NCBI GenBank assembly: GCA_030248885.1
Contig: JARCMD010000112.1
Coordinates: 1-51,430 of the forward strand
DNA: 51,430 nt
From: Leptolyngbyaceae cyanobacterium MP9P1.79
Lineage (GTDB): Bacteria > Cyanobacteriota > Cyanobacteriia > JARCMD01
Direction of reading: 5' to 3'
Shown: piece by piece, positions 16,062 through 26,770 of the stretch
How the letters are laid out: every line of letters begins with the position of its first letter
Numbering within the stretch: position 1 is the first letter of the stretch
The notes under the pieces: generated by a model
Databases searched by the model: none
Seen by the model: the letters and a program-made list of their open reading frames with translations, nothing else
Told to the model about the DNA's origin: nothing
Made by a program: the position numbers and the translations under genes

Positions 16062-19000
16062 TTAATTCGGTGAAAGGGTGCGTCGCTTTGACACCATGCG
16101 GAAGACCTCAATGATGTCGCTGACTGCCCACTCATTGAAGCTGTTTATACCGATACCACATTCATAGCCAGCGTTGACTTCTTTGGCATCTTCCTTCATC
16201 CGCTTGAGCGAATCAGCCACCCCTTCGTAGATCACCTGGCTGCCGCGACGGACACGGACATTGGCATTACGCACTACCTTACCGGATAGGACATAACAAC
16301 CTGCCACGGAGCCCTTGCCCACAGGGAACACGGCACGGACTTCAACCTGACCGAGGAATTCCTCGATCATTTCGGGGTCAAGCAGACCTTCCATCGCCCC
16401 TTGAACATCATCCAGGAGTTTGTAAATGATGTTGTACTCTCGCACATCCACCCCTGCTTGATCCGCTGCCTGTCTAGCACCACTGGCATAAGTTGTGTTG
16501 AAGGCGAGAATGACCGCAGAACTTGCCGCCGCCAAGTCAACGTCGGTTTCAGTCACCTCTCCAGGGGCGGAGAGGAGAACCCTGAGTTGAACCTCGTTTT
16601 GTGGCAGTTGTTTCAGAGAACTGAGAATTGCTTCGATCGACCCTTGGACATCCGCCTTCAGAATCAAATTAAGCTCCTTCAGTTCGCCCTCTTGGGCACT
16701 GGCAGACAAACTGTTCAGAGTCACCCGCCGTGCGCCTAAAGCCTGCTGCTGCAAGCGAGAAATTCGCTGCTGGTCTGTTCTCACACTGGCGAGGGCCCTG
16801 GCTTCTTTCTCATCCTGGAAGACTTCAAAATCATCCCCTGCGGCGGGTACCTCGCTCAAGCCCAGAACTTCTACAGCGAAGGAAGGGGCAGCGGCATCAA
16901 CCCGTTTGCCGCGATCGTCCACCATGGCTTTGACCTTACCCAGGGCTGACCCAGCCACCAAGGTATCGCCAACGCGCAAGGTGCCGTTCTGCACCAAGAA
17001 AGTCGCCACGGGCCCTCGTGCCTTATCCAGGTGAGCTTCAATCACTGTTCCCTTCGCAGAGCGATTGGGATTAGCGTAGAGGTCTTCCACTTCAGCAACC
17101 AGGAGAATCATTTCCAGCAAAAGATCGAGGTTGGTGCCAGCCATGGCACTCACAGGCACCATAATGGTGTCCCCACCAAACTCTTCAGGCACCAGTTCGT
17201 AGGACATCAATTCGTTCTTAACTCGGTCTTGCTGGGCAGACTCTTTATCGATTTTGTTAATCGCTACGACGATCGGCACCTCCGCAGCTTTGGCGTGGCT
17301 AATCGCTTCAATCGTTTGAGGCTGCACCCCATCATCTGCGGCAACAACCAACACCGCAATATCAGTCACCCTAGCTCCCCGGGCCCGCATAGCTGTAAAG
17401 GCTTGGTGTCCAGGCGTGTCAAGGAAGACAACCTGCTGCATTTTGCCTTCATGTTCCACATCCACATGGTAGGCCCCGATGTGCTGGGTAATGCCCCCTG
17501 CCTCACCTTGAGCCACTTTGGTTTTGCGAATGGCATCTAAGAGCGTTGTTTTACCGTGGTCAACGTGACCCATAATTGTCACCACAGGAGGACGACGGAT
17601 AAGATTTTCCAGGTCTGATGCGTCTAGCATCTCAGTCACCTTACGGGCTGAGTCTTTCTTCTCCACAGTCTCCACTTCTACGCCCATTTCCTGGGCCAGC
17701 ATAGTGATGGTTTCAACATCCAAAACTTGGTTAATGTTGGCAGCAATTCCTTTGAAGAACAGAGTCTTGATTAGCTCAGTTTCTTGTACAGCAAGAGTTT
17801 CAGCCAATTCCTGCACAGTCAAACTGCCCGTCAGGGTGATTTTCTCTGGACGTTCTGGTTTTACCTCTTCGGCTCGGCGTTCACGCCGCTCACTGCGAGA
17901 GCTACCCGATTTCCGTTCGCCCCGCTGAGCGACAGAGATAGGAGCCGACGTAACAGGCTTAATTTGTCCTGGACGAGACTTCGGTTTGGCAGGGCGGGCA
18001 AGGGAGAGGCTGACTTGCACTAGCGGTTCTACACCGTCCAAGCCATCAGTTAAGTCCTCGTCGTCGTCATCTTCTACAACTGGGCCACGGCGCTTACCCT
18101 TTGTGGCTGCCTTGGCTGCCTTCTGAGGAAAGTCTTGAACCTCATCCTCGCCATCCTCCCACTCTTTGGTTTTTTTAGCGGCAACTCGTGGGGGAGTTGG
18201 ACGACGCAGACGGAGATCATCGAGTCCAATTACTTCAACGGACTGAGCAGCATCATCCCCAGCACCCCCTGCTGTAGGAGCAGCATTACGGCTAGGAGCT
18301 TCCCGCGGCCCCGCGCCGGGACGAATGGGTTGGGGTCGGCGCAATTCTGGAGTGGGCGATCGAGGTGGCCCTTGGTTAGAGGAGTCTGAAGGAGCAGACG
18401 GTCGGTCTCTACGGCGCTCCAGCACCTCAGTACCTTCACCGGATTGAGTGGTAGGAGATTGCTTCCGCAGGGGTCCGCGTTGACTGGGCGTAGTTGGTGG
18501 CTCACCGCTTTCCGTTCTAGCGTTTCGCAGCACTGGACGCGAGCTAGGGCGAGGACTCTCTCCTCCAGAGTTGGGCGTAAAGCTAGCCGGTGAATGGGCA
18601 GATACTCCAGCCCGTGAGGGAGGCCCGCTAAGGGCTGGTCGCTCGACCATTTTTACAGCGATGGGAGCAGGTTCATCCCGTTTCGATTCCTCTCGCTTTA
18701 GCTCCTCTCTTTTGGCAGTGGCAGGTTTTGCAGCAGCGGGCTGTGCAGCAGTAGGTGTCTCAGCAGTGGGGGCGGGTTCGTCTCTGACCGCTGGCTCTGG
18801 GGTTTGAGTCGGCTCCGGTTGAGCAACAACTTCAAGCACGTCCATGCTCGGCGCATCAGCCACAACTGGCGCAACTTCCACAACTGGAGCGGGTTCTTTA
18901 GGTGGCTCTTGAACGGGAGCCACATCTGAAACAGGGGCTTCCTCAGCGGGAGTCGATCGCGCAGGGCGCGTTGGGGCATTCAAGCGGGGAGATTGGTTTG

Positions 19001-19391
19001 GTTGGGAGGGTGTGTCCTGAGTCTCGCTGGGATCAGGAGGCGCTGGCACCAAATTTTGCTCCACTCCATCCGCAGGCTGAGGCTCGGCACTGGGAGCCGA
19101 TTGATACCTGCGAATTTCCAGGATCTGTGGCTTCTTGACGATCGCTGGCTTACTGACTTGGCGTTGCTGGGAGACCGTTTTAGAAGAGGGAGGGGTTGGC
19201 TTGTTCGGGGCTGATGGGCTGGCTAGAGCTTTCTCAGCCGCAGCGCGAATCCGATCGGCTTCTGTATCGGTAATAGTGCTGCTGTGACTTTTGACCGAGA
19301 TATTAAGCTGATCACAGACGGCTAATATATCTTTGTTTTCCAAATTCAATTCCTTCGATAGCTCATAAATTCTAACTTTGCCGTTGTTCAT
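16062..19391 (-). CDS. infB: Translation initiation factor IF-2
   Basis: IF-2 is the GTPase that brings initiator tRNA to the 30S subunit and promotes subunit joining. At 1109 residues it is long, as in other cyanobacteria, because of a Pro/Ala/Glu/Arg-rich disordered region between the N-terminal IF2_N motif ([18 protein letters not shown]) and the second IF2_N domain near 540. The G domain begins near residue 605 with G1 [10 protein letters not shown]3 DTPGH and G4 NKID. The C-terminal beta-barrel and IF2-C2 domains end at SKRRTLSPN. The ATG at 19391 was chosen; a GTG two codons upstream is also possible. It belongs to the rimP-nusA-ylxR-infB order but is separated from ylxR by about 0.8 kb. 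Confidence 0.96.
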   Translation of the reverse strand: MNNGKVRIYELSKELNLENKDILAVCDQLNISVKSHSSTITDTEADRIRAAAEKALASPSAPNKPTPPSSKTVSQQRQVSKPAIVKKPQILEIRRYQSAPSAEPQPADGVEQNLVPAPPDPSETQDTPSQPNQSPRLNAPTRPARSTPAEEAPVSDVAPVQEPPKEPAPVVEVAPVVADAPSMDVLEVVAQPEPTQTPEPAVRDEPAPTAETPTAAQPAAAKPATAKREELKREESKRDEPAPIAVKMVERPALSGPPSRAGVSAHSPASFTPNSGGESPRPSSRPVLRNARTESGEPPTTPSQRGPLRKQSPTTQSGEGTEVLERRRDRPSAPSDSSNQGPPRSPTPELRRPQPIRPGAGPREAPSRNAAPTAGGAGDDAAQSVEVIGLDDLRLRRPTPPRVAAKKTKEWEDGEDEVQDFPQKAAKAATKGKRRGPVVEDDDDEDLTDGLDGVEPLVQVSLSLARPAKPKSRPGQIKPVTSAPISVAQRGERKSGSSRSERRERRAEEVKPERPEKITLTGSLTVQELAETLAVQETELIKTLFFKGIAANINQVLDVETITMLAQEMGVEVETVEKKDSARKVTEMLDASDLENLIRRPPVVTIMGHVDHGKTTLLDAIRKTKVAQGEAGGITQHIGAYHVDVEHEGKMQQVVFLDTPGHQAFTAMRARGARVTDIAVLVVAADDGVQPQTIEAISHAKAAEVPIVVAINKIDKESAQQDRVKNELMSYELVPEEFGGDTIMVPVSAMAGTNLDLLLEMILLVAEVEDLYANPNRSAKGTVIEAHLDKARGPVATFLVQNGTLRVGDTLVAGSALGKVKAMVDDRGKRVDAAAPSFAVEVLGLSEVPAAGDDFEVFQDEKEARALASVRTDQQRISRLQQQALGARRVTLNSLSASAQEGELKELNLILKADVQGSIEAILSSLKQLPQNEVQLRVLLSAPGEVTETDVDLAAASSAVILAFNTTYASGARQAADQAGVDVREYNIIYKLLDDVQGAMEGLLDPEMIEEFLGQVEVRAVFPVGKGSVAGCYVLSGKVVRNANVRVRRGSQVIYEGVADSLKRMKEDAKEVNAGYECGIGINSFNEWAVSDIIEVFRMVSKRRTLSPN

Positions 19392-20185
19392 CCACACTGC
19401 CCTCTTCGTCCCTTCAAGGTTTTGTTCTTCAAGTTTTTACATACTGACCTGCTACTTCAACGACAACTAATTACAGTTCACTAATATATCGAATCCGTCG
19501 ATCGCAAATCCGTTGGAAGTTAAGTGTCTGCCCAATGGCTTTCACACCCCTCCTCTTTTCCAGTCTAAAGTGTCTCTGTCATAATGACCGTTTTCTCAAA
19601 AGGAGTAGATTAAACGGCTCCTTCCAAGATGGATTTATTCACCATAACTGCGCCTAACCCTATAGACACAAATTTTGAGTTAAGCCTACTGTGTCAGATT
19701 ATTTGGAAACAGTAGTTTAAGGCGTTCAGCAAGCATTTAACAATTGATTAGTACTTTTGCACCGAGCTTTTGCACTGATGACTTATCTAGCTTCCCTCTA
19801 CATTGAATTCACGAGACTGTGAGCTTACCAAAATACAACAGGACGGTTACTTTAGCTTGCAGATCAAGAAAATTTATAGTTGAATCACTTCTTGAATGTG
19901 ACGAAATTACCTCGGAAACCTTACGTAGTTTAGAGTGAAATGCATTCCCTGACCTATTTACGAAGTGATTCTTTAGAAAATGCGATGCAGTATAGGGATT
20001 GTCCAAACAATTTAGAGCGTTAGAGAGTGCTGTTCAAGATCCAGAATTAGCTGTGTTCTTGGCAAGGCTAATTTGGTGGGAAAGACTGTGGGCAATACAA
20101 TCTTCTTGATGAAGACACAAGGCTCTCCCATAGCGCACTTACGGCAATTCTAGCTTACTTAATTTGAACTGTCCTCACCCCCAAA
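19392..20185. other. Long spacer between ylxR and infB
   Basis: About 790 bp without a convincing gene. A 65-codon minus-strand frame at 19809-20006 has no recognisable features and starts without a clear ribosome-binding site. The region may hold a separate promoter and long leader for infB. No strong hairpin was seen. Confidence 0.55.
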
Positions 20186-20455
20186 CTACACGCCCTGCCC
20201 TGTCCCTTGTAACTGGAATCGCAGTTCCTCGTAAAGGGCAGACGGAATGGAGGCTTTGAGGGCACGCCCTAACCTATTTTTTTTCTGAGCCAGTTGCAGA
20301 CAATCTGCTGTGGGACAGAGATAGGCAGAGCGTCCTGCCCCTTGAAAAAGCTGGACTGCATGGGATGGATGGACTCTGACAACACGCCAAAGGTCAGATT
20401 TGGCAGCGACTTTGCGACAGCTCAGACAGCGGCGATAATTGGGTTCCATGGTCAA
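20186..20455 (-). CDS. ylxR: YlxR (DUF448) family RNA-binding protein
   Basis: This 89-residue protein has the family features: the N-terminal YRRCLSCRKVAAKSDLWR motif, the GRSAYLCPTADCLQLAQKK block and a basic C-terminal half (KNRLGRALKASIP). YlxR proteins are small nucleic-acid-binding proteins encoded between nusA and infB. The 26-base distance from nusA supports one transcript. In Bacillus YlxR acts as a nucleoid-associated regulator; the cyanobacterial role is not known. Confidence 0.9.
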   Translation of the reverse strand: MTMEPNYRRCLSCRKVAAKSDLWRVVRVHPSHAVQLFQGAGRSAYLCPTADCLQLAQKKNRLGRALKASIPSALYEELRFQLQGTGQGV

Positions 20456-20481
20456 AGCTATTTTGGTGTCAAGGGGTGCTA

Positions 20482-21816
20482 TTATTCCGCCGCTGCTTCC
20501 TCTGGAGCATCATTTGTGTCTTCCAAGAGAACAGGAGCAGGGCGATCGGACTCTGCCTCAATCTCTTCTATGTCGTCATCCTCCTCTTCCCATTCTTCGG
20601 GTTCCTCTTCTTCAACATCCTTCGCTCTGGCTTGGCGGCGGGCTTCTAGCATGGTCTCGATTTTCCGGCTCTCAGCTTCGTAGTCGTATTTGGCAATGTC
20701 TTTGATGTCGATTTTCCAGCCCGTCAAGCGTGCAGCTAGGCGCACATTTTGTCCTTCCTTGCCGATCGCCAAACTCAGTTGGTCTTCTGCCACTAACACA
20801 TGGGCCTGTCGCTCTTCTGAATCAACCAGTCCCACTTCATCGACCCGTGCTGGGCTAAGGGCATTGGCAATGTAGGTCGCAGGGTCAGGCGACCAGCGAA
20901 TGACATCGATCTTCTCGCCTCGCAATTCATTGACGACGACCTGAATCCGTGATCCCCGCGCTCCAATGCAGGCTCCCACAGGGTCTACATCCCGTTCCAC
21001 AGTATCCACAGCAATTTTGGTGCGGGGGCCAACATGGCGAGACGGAGGATTTGCTTCCCGTGCCACCGCGACAATTCGCACAATTTCATCTTCAATTTCG
21101 GGCACCTCGTTGGCAAAGAGGTACACGACTAAGCCCGCATCAGCCCTGGAAACGGTCAACTGCGGTCCCCGGTGGGCCCCCTCACTGACGCGTTTGAGGT
21201 AGACCTTGAAGGTGGCGTTAGCTCGGTAGTTGTCATTGGGCAGTTGGTCACGCTTAGACAATTCTGCTTCCACTTCGGGTTGACCAAAGCCGCTGCTGAC
21301 CGACATGATCACCGACTGCCGTTCAAACCGCAACACCCTGGCTTGCAGAACGGTGCCTTCCAAGTCCTGGAATTCTTCCTGTACGAGTTTTCGCTGTTGG
21401 TCACGGAGTTTCTGGGCAAGGACTTGCTTGGTTTGAATGGCGGCCATGCGGCCAAAGTCGTTCTGGTCGGGGGTGACATCCAGCACGACGGTATCCCCTA
21501 GCTGGGCTTCATCAGCGACTTCCTGCACTTCTTGCAGAGCGATTTGATGGTCTGGGTTGCTGACGGCTTCCACGATCGTCTTTGTCGCGAGTACCCTAAA
21601 CCCTTCTTCTTCGATATCTAGCTCTACTTCAAAGTTGGCAAAATATTCTTCGTCAAAGTTATTGGTGCTGTCGAGTCGTTGAGTCCGGCGATAGCGCTCG
21701 TAGCCTTTGACCAAGGCTTCACGTAGAGCCGCCTGGACAGAGAGCTTGGGCAGGTTACGTTCGCGGCTGATACCGTCGATGAGTTCTCTAAGTCCAGGAA
21801 GCGTGACCATTGACAT
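20482..21816 (-). CDS. nusA: Transcription termination/antitermination factor NusA
   Basis: NusA (444 residues) binds RNA polymerase and nascent RNA, modulating pausing, termination and antitermination. The N-terminal domain ([20 protein letters not shown] onward) is followed by an S1 domain (about 135-200, [15 protein letters not shown]) and two KH domains: [20 protein letters not shown] and [19 protein letters not shown]. The C-terminus is a short, highly acidic tail ([20 protein letters not shown]), not the AR repeats of E. coli. It follows rimP by 74 bases and precedes ylxR. Confidence 0.96.
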   Translation of the reverse strand: MSMVTLPGLRELIDGISRERNLPKLSVQAALREALVKGYERYRRTQRLDSTNNFDEEYFANFEVELDIEEEGFRVLATKTIVEAVSNPDHQIALQEVQEVADEAQLGDTVVLDVTPDQNDFGRMAAIQTKQVLAQKLRDQQRKLVQEEFQDLEGTVLQARVLRFERQSVIMSVSSGFGQPEVEAELSKRDQLPNDNYRANATFKVYLKRVSEGAHRGPQLTVSRADAGLVVYLFANEVPEIEDEIVRIVAVAREANPPSRHVGPRTKIAVDTVERDVDPVGACIGARGSRIQVVVNELRGEKIDVIRWSPDPATYIANALSPARVDEVGLVDSEERQAHVLVAEDQLSLAIGKEGQNVRLAARLTGWKIDIKDIAKYDYEAESRKIETMLEARRQARAKDVEEEEPEEWEEEDDDIEEIEAESDRPAPVLLEDTNDAPEEAAAE

Positions 21817-21890
21817 AAATATGAATCTCCATAGAAAAAAGCGGAAATGAATGGGGTGGGAGTGCGGGCTATGCCGTCTGCTCTGGGTGC

Positions 21891-22349
21891 CTACCCTTCT
21901 TCTAATTGAACGCGGGTGATGAGGGAACGCGGAATGGTGATGGCCCGACCCTTCTGATTGAGATAAATTGCGGTGTCATCTCGCCGGACTAAGTGCCCTC
22001 GCCACTCAATTTTTCCATCGTGGGGTTCGGTAGTGGTTACAAGGACAGGAAATCCTTTAAAGGAGACGAATTCTCGATCGCTGGCTAGTTCACGGGAAAT
22101 GCCAGGGCTGGAAATTTCCAAAATGTAGCGATCGGGGAGGACATCCGTGGCATCTAGAGTTTCCTCTAGGGCGCGGCTCATGCGTTCACAATCCTCCAGA
22201 CTCGTGTCCTGCTGAGGATTACGGACATCGATCCGTAGAATTGGCGGGGCTTGGTTGGTGTGAAACACAGCCGCCACCACTTCTAATCCCAGGGATGCAG
22301 CTACAGGCTCAGCCAGTTCCACCACTGTTTGGACTAAGGGATGAGCCAT
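21891..22349 (-). CDS. rimP: Ribosome maturation factor RimP
   Basis: RimP (152 residues) assists late maturation of the 30S subunit. The family signature is complete: [60 protein letters not shown]. The ATG at 22349 was chosen because a strong GGAGGA Shine-Dalgarno lies just upstream; an in-frame start 22 codons earlier lacks one. It heads the rimP-nusA-ylxR cluster. Confidence 0.95.
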   Translation of the reverse strand: MAHPLVQTVVELAEPVAASLGLEVVAAVFHTNQAPPILRIDVRNPQQDTSLEDCERMSRALEETLDATDVLPDRYILEISSPGISRELASDREFVSFKGFPVLVTTTEPHDGKIEWRGHLVRRDDTAIYLNQKGRAITIPRSLITRVQLEEG

Positions 22350-22708
22350 GATTAATCCTCCTTCAATTGCTAACAGAAATCTGTACCTGAGGTGAAGGCT
22401 TAGGACAGGAGTCAAAGCCTGACTCAGAGAAGACTGTGGACTTCAGTGAGGCAAAATTTGTAGTCCGATCGCTAAGCAGCAGGTTAAGCACCTATCTAAA
22501 TCAGCTATGGATTCAGGGGAGTTCAGATGTCCTGTCGTTTGTGAACCTATTCAGGAAAAACATCCACAAAAAAAGTGGGTACCGACCCACTTCCCATGAA
22601 AATAATTCATGAATTTGGCTAGTTAGTAGAAATTAATCCACTTGTGTCTCCTAATTTAACCCATCCTTTTACAAAATGGTTAACTGCAACACACGAAAAT
22701 GGCGGACT
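22350..22708. other. Intergenic region upstream of rimP
   Basis: The region lies between the 3' end of the SDR gene and the rimP start. It holds the SDR terminator (22566-22592) and presumably the promoter of the rimP-nusA-ylxR transcript, which is not obvious by eye. No gene seen. Confidence 0.6.
22566..22592 (-). terminator. Rho-independent terminator of the SDR gene
   Basis: On the minus strand, stem AAGTGGGT/ACCCACTT with loop CGGT is followed directly by seven T residues. It lies about 115 bases after the SDR stop and insulates the rimP operon. Confidence 0.85.
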
Positions 22709-23725
22709 TTAGGCATTGCCATCGGAGTGTCCAAGTCCCAGCAGGGCGGCGATTCCCACGGCAGCAGCAGCGATCGTTCCCCATTTCACTGTTGGGTTCA
22801 TCTCGAACCAGTCGAGAAAGGTGGGAATGGTCAAATGACCAAAGTCGCCTTCAGCTTTGTTATAGCCATCAATTGGCTCGAACAGATTATTTGGAGCGTC
22901 TTCTGACTTCGGCTCATCAGTGCGCTGTCCTTCAAACCCAATCAATAGCAGAAGAGAGTCGGCAAGGGCGGGAGAAATACGTTGTAAGAGATCTAGGACG
23001 CGACCCACATCGCCAGTGATGAAGTCACGGGTTGGATGCTCTGCACAGTAAAGAATGGCATCGGCAACGATGCTGGGTTGGTAGTAGGGTGGCACGCCAG
23101 TGGGTTTTACGCCCAGTTTGGTTCGCGCCTTGTTGTAGAAGGGCGTGTTAATGACTGCGGGCATAATATTGGTGACGCTGATGGGAATTCCAGCGTGGAT
23201 CAGTTCTAATCGCAAAGAGTCTAGGAAGCCTTCGATGCCGTGCTTTGAGGCGGAATAGGAACTCTGGAAGGGAATCGATCGCCTGGCTTCGACTGAGGAA
23301 ACATGAATCAATGCCCCCCGTCCCTCTTGCTTGAGGTGAGGCAGAGCCACCATTGCGCCGTAGACTTGACCCATCAAATTCACGTCAATGACCCGCTTGA
23401 ATTCTTCCGGGGTCACTTCATCGAAGGGAGCAATGACCGCAGTTCCGGCTGCGTGAACCCAGGTATCCAACCGTCCGTAGTGGGCGATCGTTTGGTCTGC
23501 GATCGTTTTCACCTGGTCAAATTCGGCAACATCAGCAACTACGGTGATCGCCTCACTGCCTATAGCCTGAATCTCGCTCACTAGCGATTCCAGCCCTTCT
23601 TTGTTACGGGCAGAGACAACTTGCTTTGCGCCCTTAGCAGCGAATTTAAGGGCAGTTTCGCGCCCGATTCCGCTAGATGCGCCGACGACAACAACGATTT
23701 GATCTTCTATTGGCTTAAGTTTCAT
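22709..23725 (-). CDS. Short-chain dehydrogenase/reductase
   Basis: This 338-residue classical SDR oxidoreductase has a Rossmann motif VVVGASSGIGRETAL (about residues 11-25), an NNAG-like HAAGTAVIAPF, catalytic Ser in LIHVSSVEARR, and YSASKHG (Tyr near 156, Lys four residues on). The chain is longer than the usual 250 residues: the C-terminal 90 residues end in a Gly/Ala-rich hydrophobic segment (TIAAAAVGIAALLGLGH) that may touch a membrane. Substrate unknown. A rho-independent terminator follows. Confidence 0.88.
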   Translation of the reverse strand: MKLKPIEDQIVVVVGASSGIGRETALKFAAKGAKQVVSARNKEGLESLVSEIQAIGSEAITVVADVAEFDQVKTIADQTIAHYGRLDTWVHAAGTAVIAPFDEVTPEEFKRVIDVNLMGQVYGAMVALPHLKQEGRGALIHVSSVEARRSIPFQSSYSASKHGIEGFLDSLRLELIHAGIPISVTNIMPAVINTPFYNKARTKLGVKPTGVPPYYQPSIVADAILYCAEHPTRDFITGDVGRVLDLLQRISPALADSLLLLIGFEGQRTDEPKSEDAPNNLFEPIDGYNKAEGDFGHLTIPTFLDWFEMNPTVKWGTIAAAAVGIAALLGLGHSDGNA

Positions 23726-23767
23726 GGCTTTTACAAGGGTTGATTTTGTGAAAAATTAAACTGCTTA

Positions 23768-23913
23768 GGATCAGGAATTAATTAACTTGCAGAAGTTAGA
23801 GACTGGGCAAGGGCGAAGCATTCGGGCGAAAATCCTTGAAGCTCAATTAGGGCCTTTTGCCGAATGCTTCGCCCCTACAGTCGGACTGTTGCATGTTATT
23901 AAATCCAAAATCT
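23768..23913. repeat. GCGAAGCAT-family repeat, copy D
   Basis: Perfect 15-bp arms GGGCGAAGCATTCGG (23811-23825) and CCGAATGCTTCGCCC (23860-23874) form the core. The left end GGATCAGGAATTAATTAAC and the phrase GGACTGTTGCATGTTATT are shared with copy C. Its right end meets the stop codon of the next minus-strand gene exactly. Confidence 0.8.
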
Positions 23914-24339
23914 CTAGTCTTGACGCTCTTCGTAATCTTCTGAGGAACTGGGTTCTAGCTCCCACCGTCGATCGTCTCGCTCTTCTAATATTTCTGTCGT
24001 GCGAAGGAAAGCGCGATCGTCCATTTCTAGTCCTACGGCTGTGCCCAATTCGTCCACAATGCTTTTATCGGGTGTGGCTGTGGAACCCCCTATGGCTTCA
24101 TCTCCTGCCGATTCTGCTTGATCCCAGGCGGCATCCACATCTCCGCCAGTCAAGGTTGGGCTGACTGCGTTGTACTCCTGTTGCCGATCGCGCATCGTTC
24201 GTCCCCCAATGTTGAATCCCGGCTGGTCATGCACCCCTGTGCCGTAGGACTCGGTGATTGCCTGGGGCAAATCTGTTGATTCCTCGCCTGAAGTTTCCTC
24301 TTGGTCGATCGGCACTGATACATTTGTGGGGTCAGCCAT
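23914..24339 (-). CDS. DUF6335-like hydrophilic protein
   Basis: This 141-residue acidic soluble protein has conserved stretches LPQAITESYGTGV, PGFNIGGRTMRDRQQEY, SPTLTGGDVDAAWDQA and SVGGS-like AIGGSTATPDKSIVDELGTAV. This matches a cyanobacterial family of unknown function, probably DUF6335. There are no membrane segments or catalytic motifs. The stop codon TAG borders repeat copy D. Confidence 0.7.
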   Translation of the reverse strand: MADPTNVSVPIDQEETSGEESTDLPQAITESYGTGVHDQPGFNIGGRTMRDRQQEYNAVSPTLTGGDVDAAWDQAESAGDEAIGGSTATPDKSIVDELGTAVGLEMDDRAFLRTTEILEERDDRRWELEPSSSEDYEERQD

Positions 24340-24549
24340 GATATTCCTTCCTCTTGAGCCTTTAGCGTTACTTAATGCAACATATCGAATCTGCTAGGAC
24401 TGAAACTCCTCAAATAGGCAGAAAAATAAATAGGCAGGAAGATTCGATCGCCGCGGATTAAAGTTAAGAGCAAAAGAGCTAAGAGCGAAATTCGACGGGT
24501 GTGGAAAAATAGTGTCGAGATTTTAGTTTGTAAGTAGGAGTGATGAATT

Positions 24550-25107
24550 GTGCGATTGGTAATTTTAGGGGGGCCGGGAGCGGGTAAGGGAACTCAAGCT
24601 CAACGATTATGCCCACAGTTACAGATTGTCTGGATTTCTACGGGGGATATGTTGCGGCAGGCGATCGTGGATCAAACAGAACTGGGACAAACTGTACAGA
24701 CTTACCTCGATCGGGGAGAGTTGGTTCCAGATGCTGCGATGGTGCAACTGATTCGGCAACGGTTGCTGCAACCTGATGTGGGACAGGGATGGTTGCTGGA
24801 TGGCTACCCCCGCACCGCGTTTCAGGCAGAAGAATTAGATTTTCTGTTGGATGAATTAGGTCAACGCATGACTGAGGCAATCTGGCTGGAAGTTCCCAAC
24901 TTAGTTTTGGTTGAACGATCGCTAGCTAGAGGACGTTCTGATGACCAGCCAGACATCGTACAACGGCGCATTGATATATTTCACGAATCGGCTGCAACAC
25001 TGTTGGACTACTACACCCATCGCCATCGTTTATTCAAAATCAACGGGGATCAACCGATCGCCCAGGTTGAACAAGATATCCTTGCCAGCCTCAGTAACAA
25101 GCAATGA
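24550..25107 (+). CDS. adk: Adenylate kinase
   Basis: Adenylate kinase (185 residues) interconverts ATP + AMP and 2 ADP. It has the P-loop GGPGAGKGTQAQ (about residues 6-17), the AMP-binding STGDMLRQAI and the DGYPRTAFQAEEL motif. It is the short form without an extended zinc LID. Translation starts at GTG (24550); an ATG 7 bases upstream is out of frame. It is followed by rph and a Uma2 gene, probably as one unit. Here adk is not in the ribosomal-protein operon, so it may be a second copy. Confidence 0.92.
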   Translation: MRLVILGGPGAGKGTQAQRLCPQLQIVWISTGDMLRQAIVDQTELGQTVQTYLDRGELVPDAAMVQLIRQRLLQPDVGQGWLLDGYPRTAFQAEELDFLLDELGQRMTEAIWLEVPNLVLVERSLARGRSDDQPDIVQRRIDIFHESAATLLDYYTHRHRLFKINGDQPIAQVEQDILASLSNKQ

Positions 25108-25157
25108 CCTGAGTCGTAACCATCCACCTCGCCTAATTCCCCCACCCCCCAATCCCC

Positions 25158-25877
25158 ATGCCTTGGCAACGCCCCGACGATCGTCAACCCAATCAACTTC
25201 GCCCCGTGAGCTTTCAGCGCCACTTCACCCGCTTCGCCGCCGGATCGGTGCTAACCCAGTGTGGAGACACTCAGGTTCTTTGCACCGCCACCCTGCGAGA
25301 GGGTGTTCCTAAATTCCTCGTTGGCACAGGACAGGGCTGGCTCACGGCTGAGTACCGCATGTTGCCCGGAGCCACACCAGAGCGCCAGGAGCGAGAGTTG
25401 ATGAAGCTTTCGGGGCGCACTCAAGAAATTCAACGCTTAATTGGGCGATCGTTGCGATCGTGCCTTGACATGAAAGCCTTAGGAGAACGCACGATCACGA
25501 TTGACGCAGATGTGCTGCAAGCGGATGCCGGGACTCGCACCACATCTATTACAGGTGGATTTATAGCGTTACGGGATGCGATCGACACCCTGCTACAAAG
25601 TGGCGCTCTAGAGCGATCCCCGCTGCGCTATCACGTTGCTGCTGTTTCCGTGGGGCTGATTCAGGGCGAACCCTTTCTTGACCTCAACTATCTCGAAGAT
25701 GTGGCGGCTGAAGTGGATTTCAATGTGGTGTTGAACCAAGATTTAGACATCATTGAAGTGCAAGGGACAGCAGAAGAACAGACGTTTAACCGTAAGCAAC
25801 TCGATCGAATGTTGGATCTGGCAGAGGCGGGAATTAAGCAATTGCTAGAATTGCAACATCAAACCTTGCATCCTTAA
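25158..25877 (+). CDS. rph: Ribonuclease PH
   Basis: RNase PH (239 residues) is a phosphorolytic 3'-5' exoribonuclease that trims tRNA 3' ends; tRNA genes here lack encoded CCA, which fits a need for 3' processing. Family motifs are present: [76 protein letters not shown]-like (here [20 protein letters not shown]). The ATG lies 50 bases after adk. Confidence 0.95.
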   Translation: MPWQRPDDRQPNQLRPVSFQRHFTRFAAGSVLTQCGDTQVLCTATLREGVPKFLVGTGQGWLTAEYRMLPGATPERQERELMKLSGRTQEIQRLIGRSLRSCLDMKALGERTITIDADVLQADAGTRTTSITGGFIALRDAIDTLLQSGALERSPLRYHVAAVSVGLIQGEPFLDLNYLEDVAAEVDFNVVLNQDLDIIEVQGTAEEQTFNRKQLDRMLDLAEAGIKQLLELQHQTLHP

Positions 25878-25884
25878 GTTGATC

Positions 25885-26454
25885 ATGACCCAACTTCTGA
25901 CTCGCCTCTGGACCGTGGCAGACTACCACCGGATGGAGCAAGCTGGCATTTTCAACGCTGGAGAACGAGTTGAATTACTTGCCGGGCAGGTTGTACCTAT
26001 GGCAGCAAAGGGAACTCCTCACACTGTGTCCTTGACCCGAACTAACGAGTTGATGAGTCGGCTGAGAGAATATGTACAAATGATAGTCAGAATCCAAGAC
26101 CCGATCACTCTAGATGATTACTCCGAGCCGGAACCCGATGTGGTCTTAGTTAGACCTGACCCGCTCTACTACATTGAGCGTCACCCTATTCCTGCTGATG
26201 TGTACCTAGTGATTGAGATTGCAGATTCAAGCTTGGCTTTAGACTGTGGAATCAAAGCTAACCTTTATGCCCAAGCTGGAATTGGCGACTACTGGGTTTT
26301 GGAGGTGAACCAGCGTCAGTTGCGGGTCTTCCGTGAACCTAGTGACGTGGGATATCTCAGCCAACGTGTTTTGCCAGAAACTGCTACCCTTGCTCCGCTT
26401 CAGTTCCCGAATTTGCCGATCGCTATTCAGGATCTACTACCTCTGCTGGGATAG
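25885..26454 (+). CDS. Uma2-family (DUF820) putative nuclease
   Basis: This 189-residue member of the Uma2/DUF820 family has the usual PD-(D/E)XK-like layout: YHRMEQAGIFNAGERVELLA, then EPEPDVVLVRPD, YLVIEIADSSLALDCGIKAN and YAQAGIGDYWVLEV. Unlike the first Uma2 protein in the window it has no coiled-coil tail. The ATG at 25885, seven bases after the rph stop, is preferred over an upstream TTG. Biological role unknown. Confidence 0.85.
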   Translation: MTQLLTRLWTVADYHRMEQAGIFNAGERVELLAGQVVPMAAKGTPHTVSLTRTNELMSRLREYVQMIVRIQDPITLDDYSEPEPDVVLVRPDPLYYIERHPIPADVYLVIEIADSSLALDCGIKANLYAQAGIGDYWVLEVNQRQLRVFREPSDVGYLSQRVLPETATLAPLQFPNLPIAIQDLLPLLG

Positions 26455-26585
26455 TTGATCATCTTTCTGCTAAGAAAATATTTGTAAATTAGTGTGTAGT
26501 CTCTTACACTCGCCTCCTTTTCATGTATGCCTGAAAGGCTTTAAGGCCCGAATTCTGGGGAACTTTGAACGTAACTACTCAGCAT

Positions 26586-26660
26586 ACCCTCACCCTAGGG
26601 AGAGGGACTTCAATCCCCCAGCCCCTTCTCCTTTTTGGGAGAAGGGGCTGGGGAATGAGG
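26586..26660. repeat. REP/MITE-like palindrome
   Basis: The left portion ACCCTCACCCTAGGGAGAGG and the 16-bp perfect hairpin CCCCAGCCCCTTCTCC / GGAGAAGGGGCTGGGG (26616-26631 and 26638-26653) resemble the inner part of the element at 4502-4650. It is followed by GTCCGAAGTATT, also seen near the left edge of the window. Confidence 0.7.
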
Positions 26661-26715
26661 GCAGGCTATCTCTAAAAGTGTCCGAAGTATTGTCAACCTA
26701 TCCTGTCACAGGAAG

Positions 26716-26770
26716 GCTCTTGTGGGTTCTTGTTGATAAGTGTCGCTTAGTGAGAAGAACCCTCAAGAGC
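26716..26770. repeat. Nested hairpin with ATAAGTGTCGCTTA core
   Basis: GCTCTTG/CAAGAGC and GGGTTCTT/AAGAACCC nest around ATAAGTGTCGCTTA. The minus strand of 48023-48061 has the same core and analogous arms, so this is a repeated structured element. Confidence 0.65.

Noticed and set aside
19809-20006. A 65-codon minus-strand frame in the ylxR-infB spacer
   Set aside because: No recognisable family, no clear ribosome-binding site, and an irregular composition.
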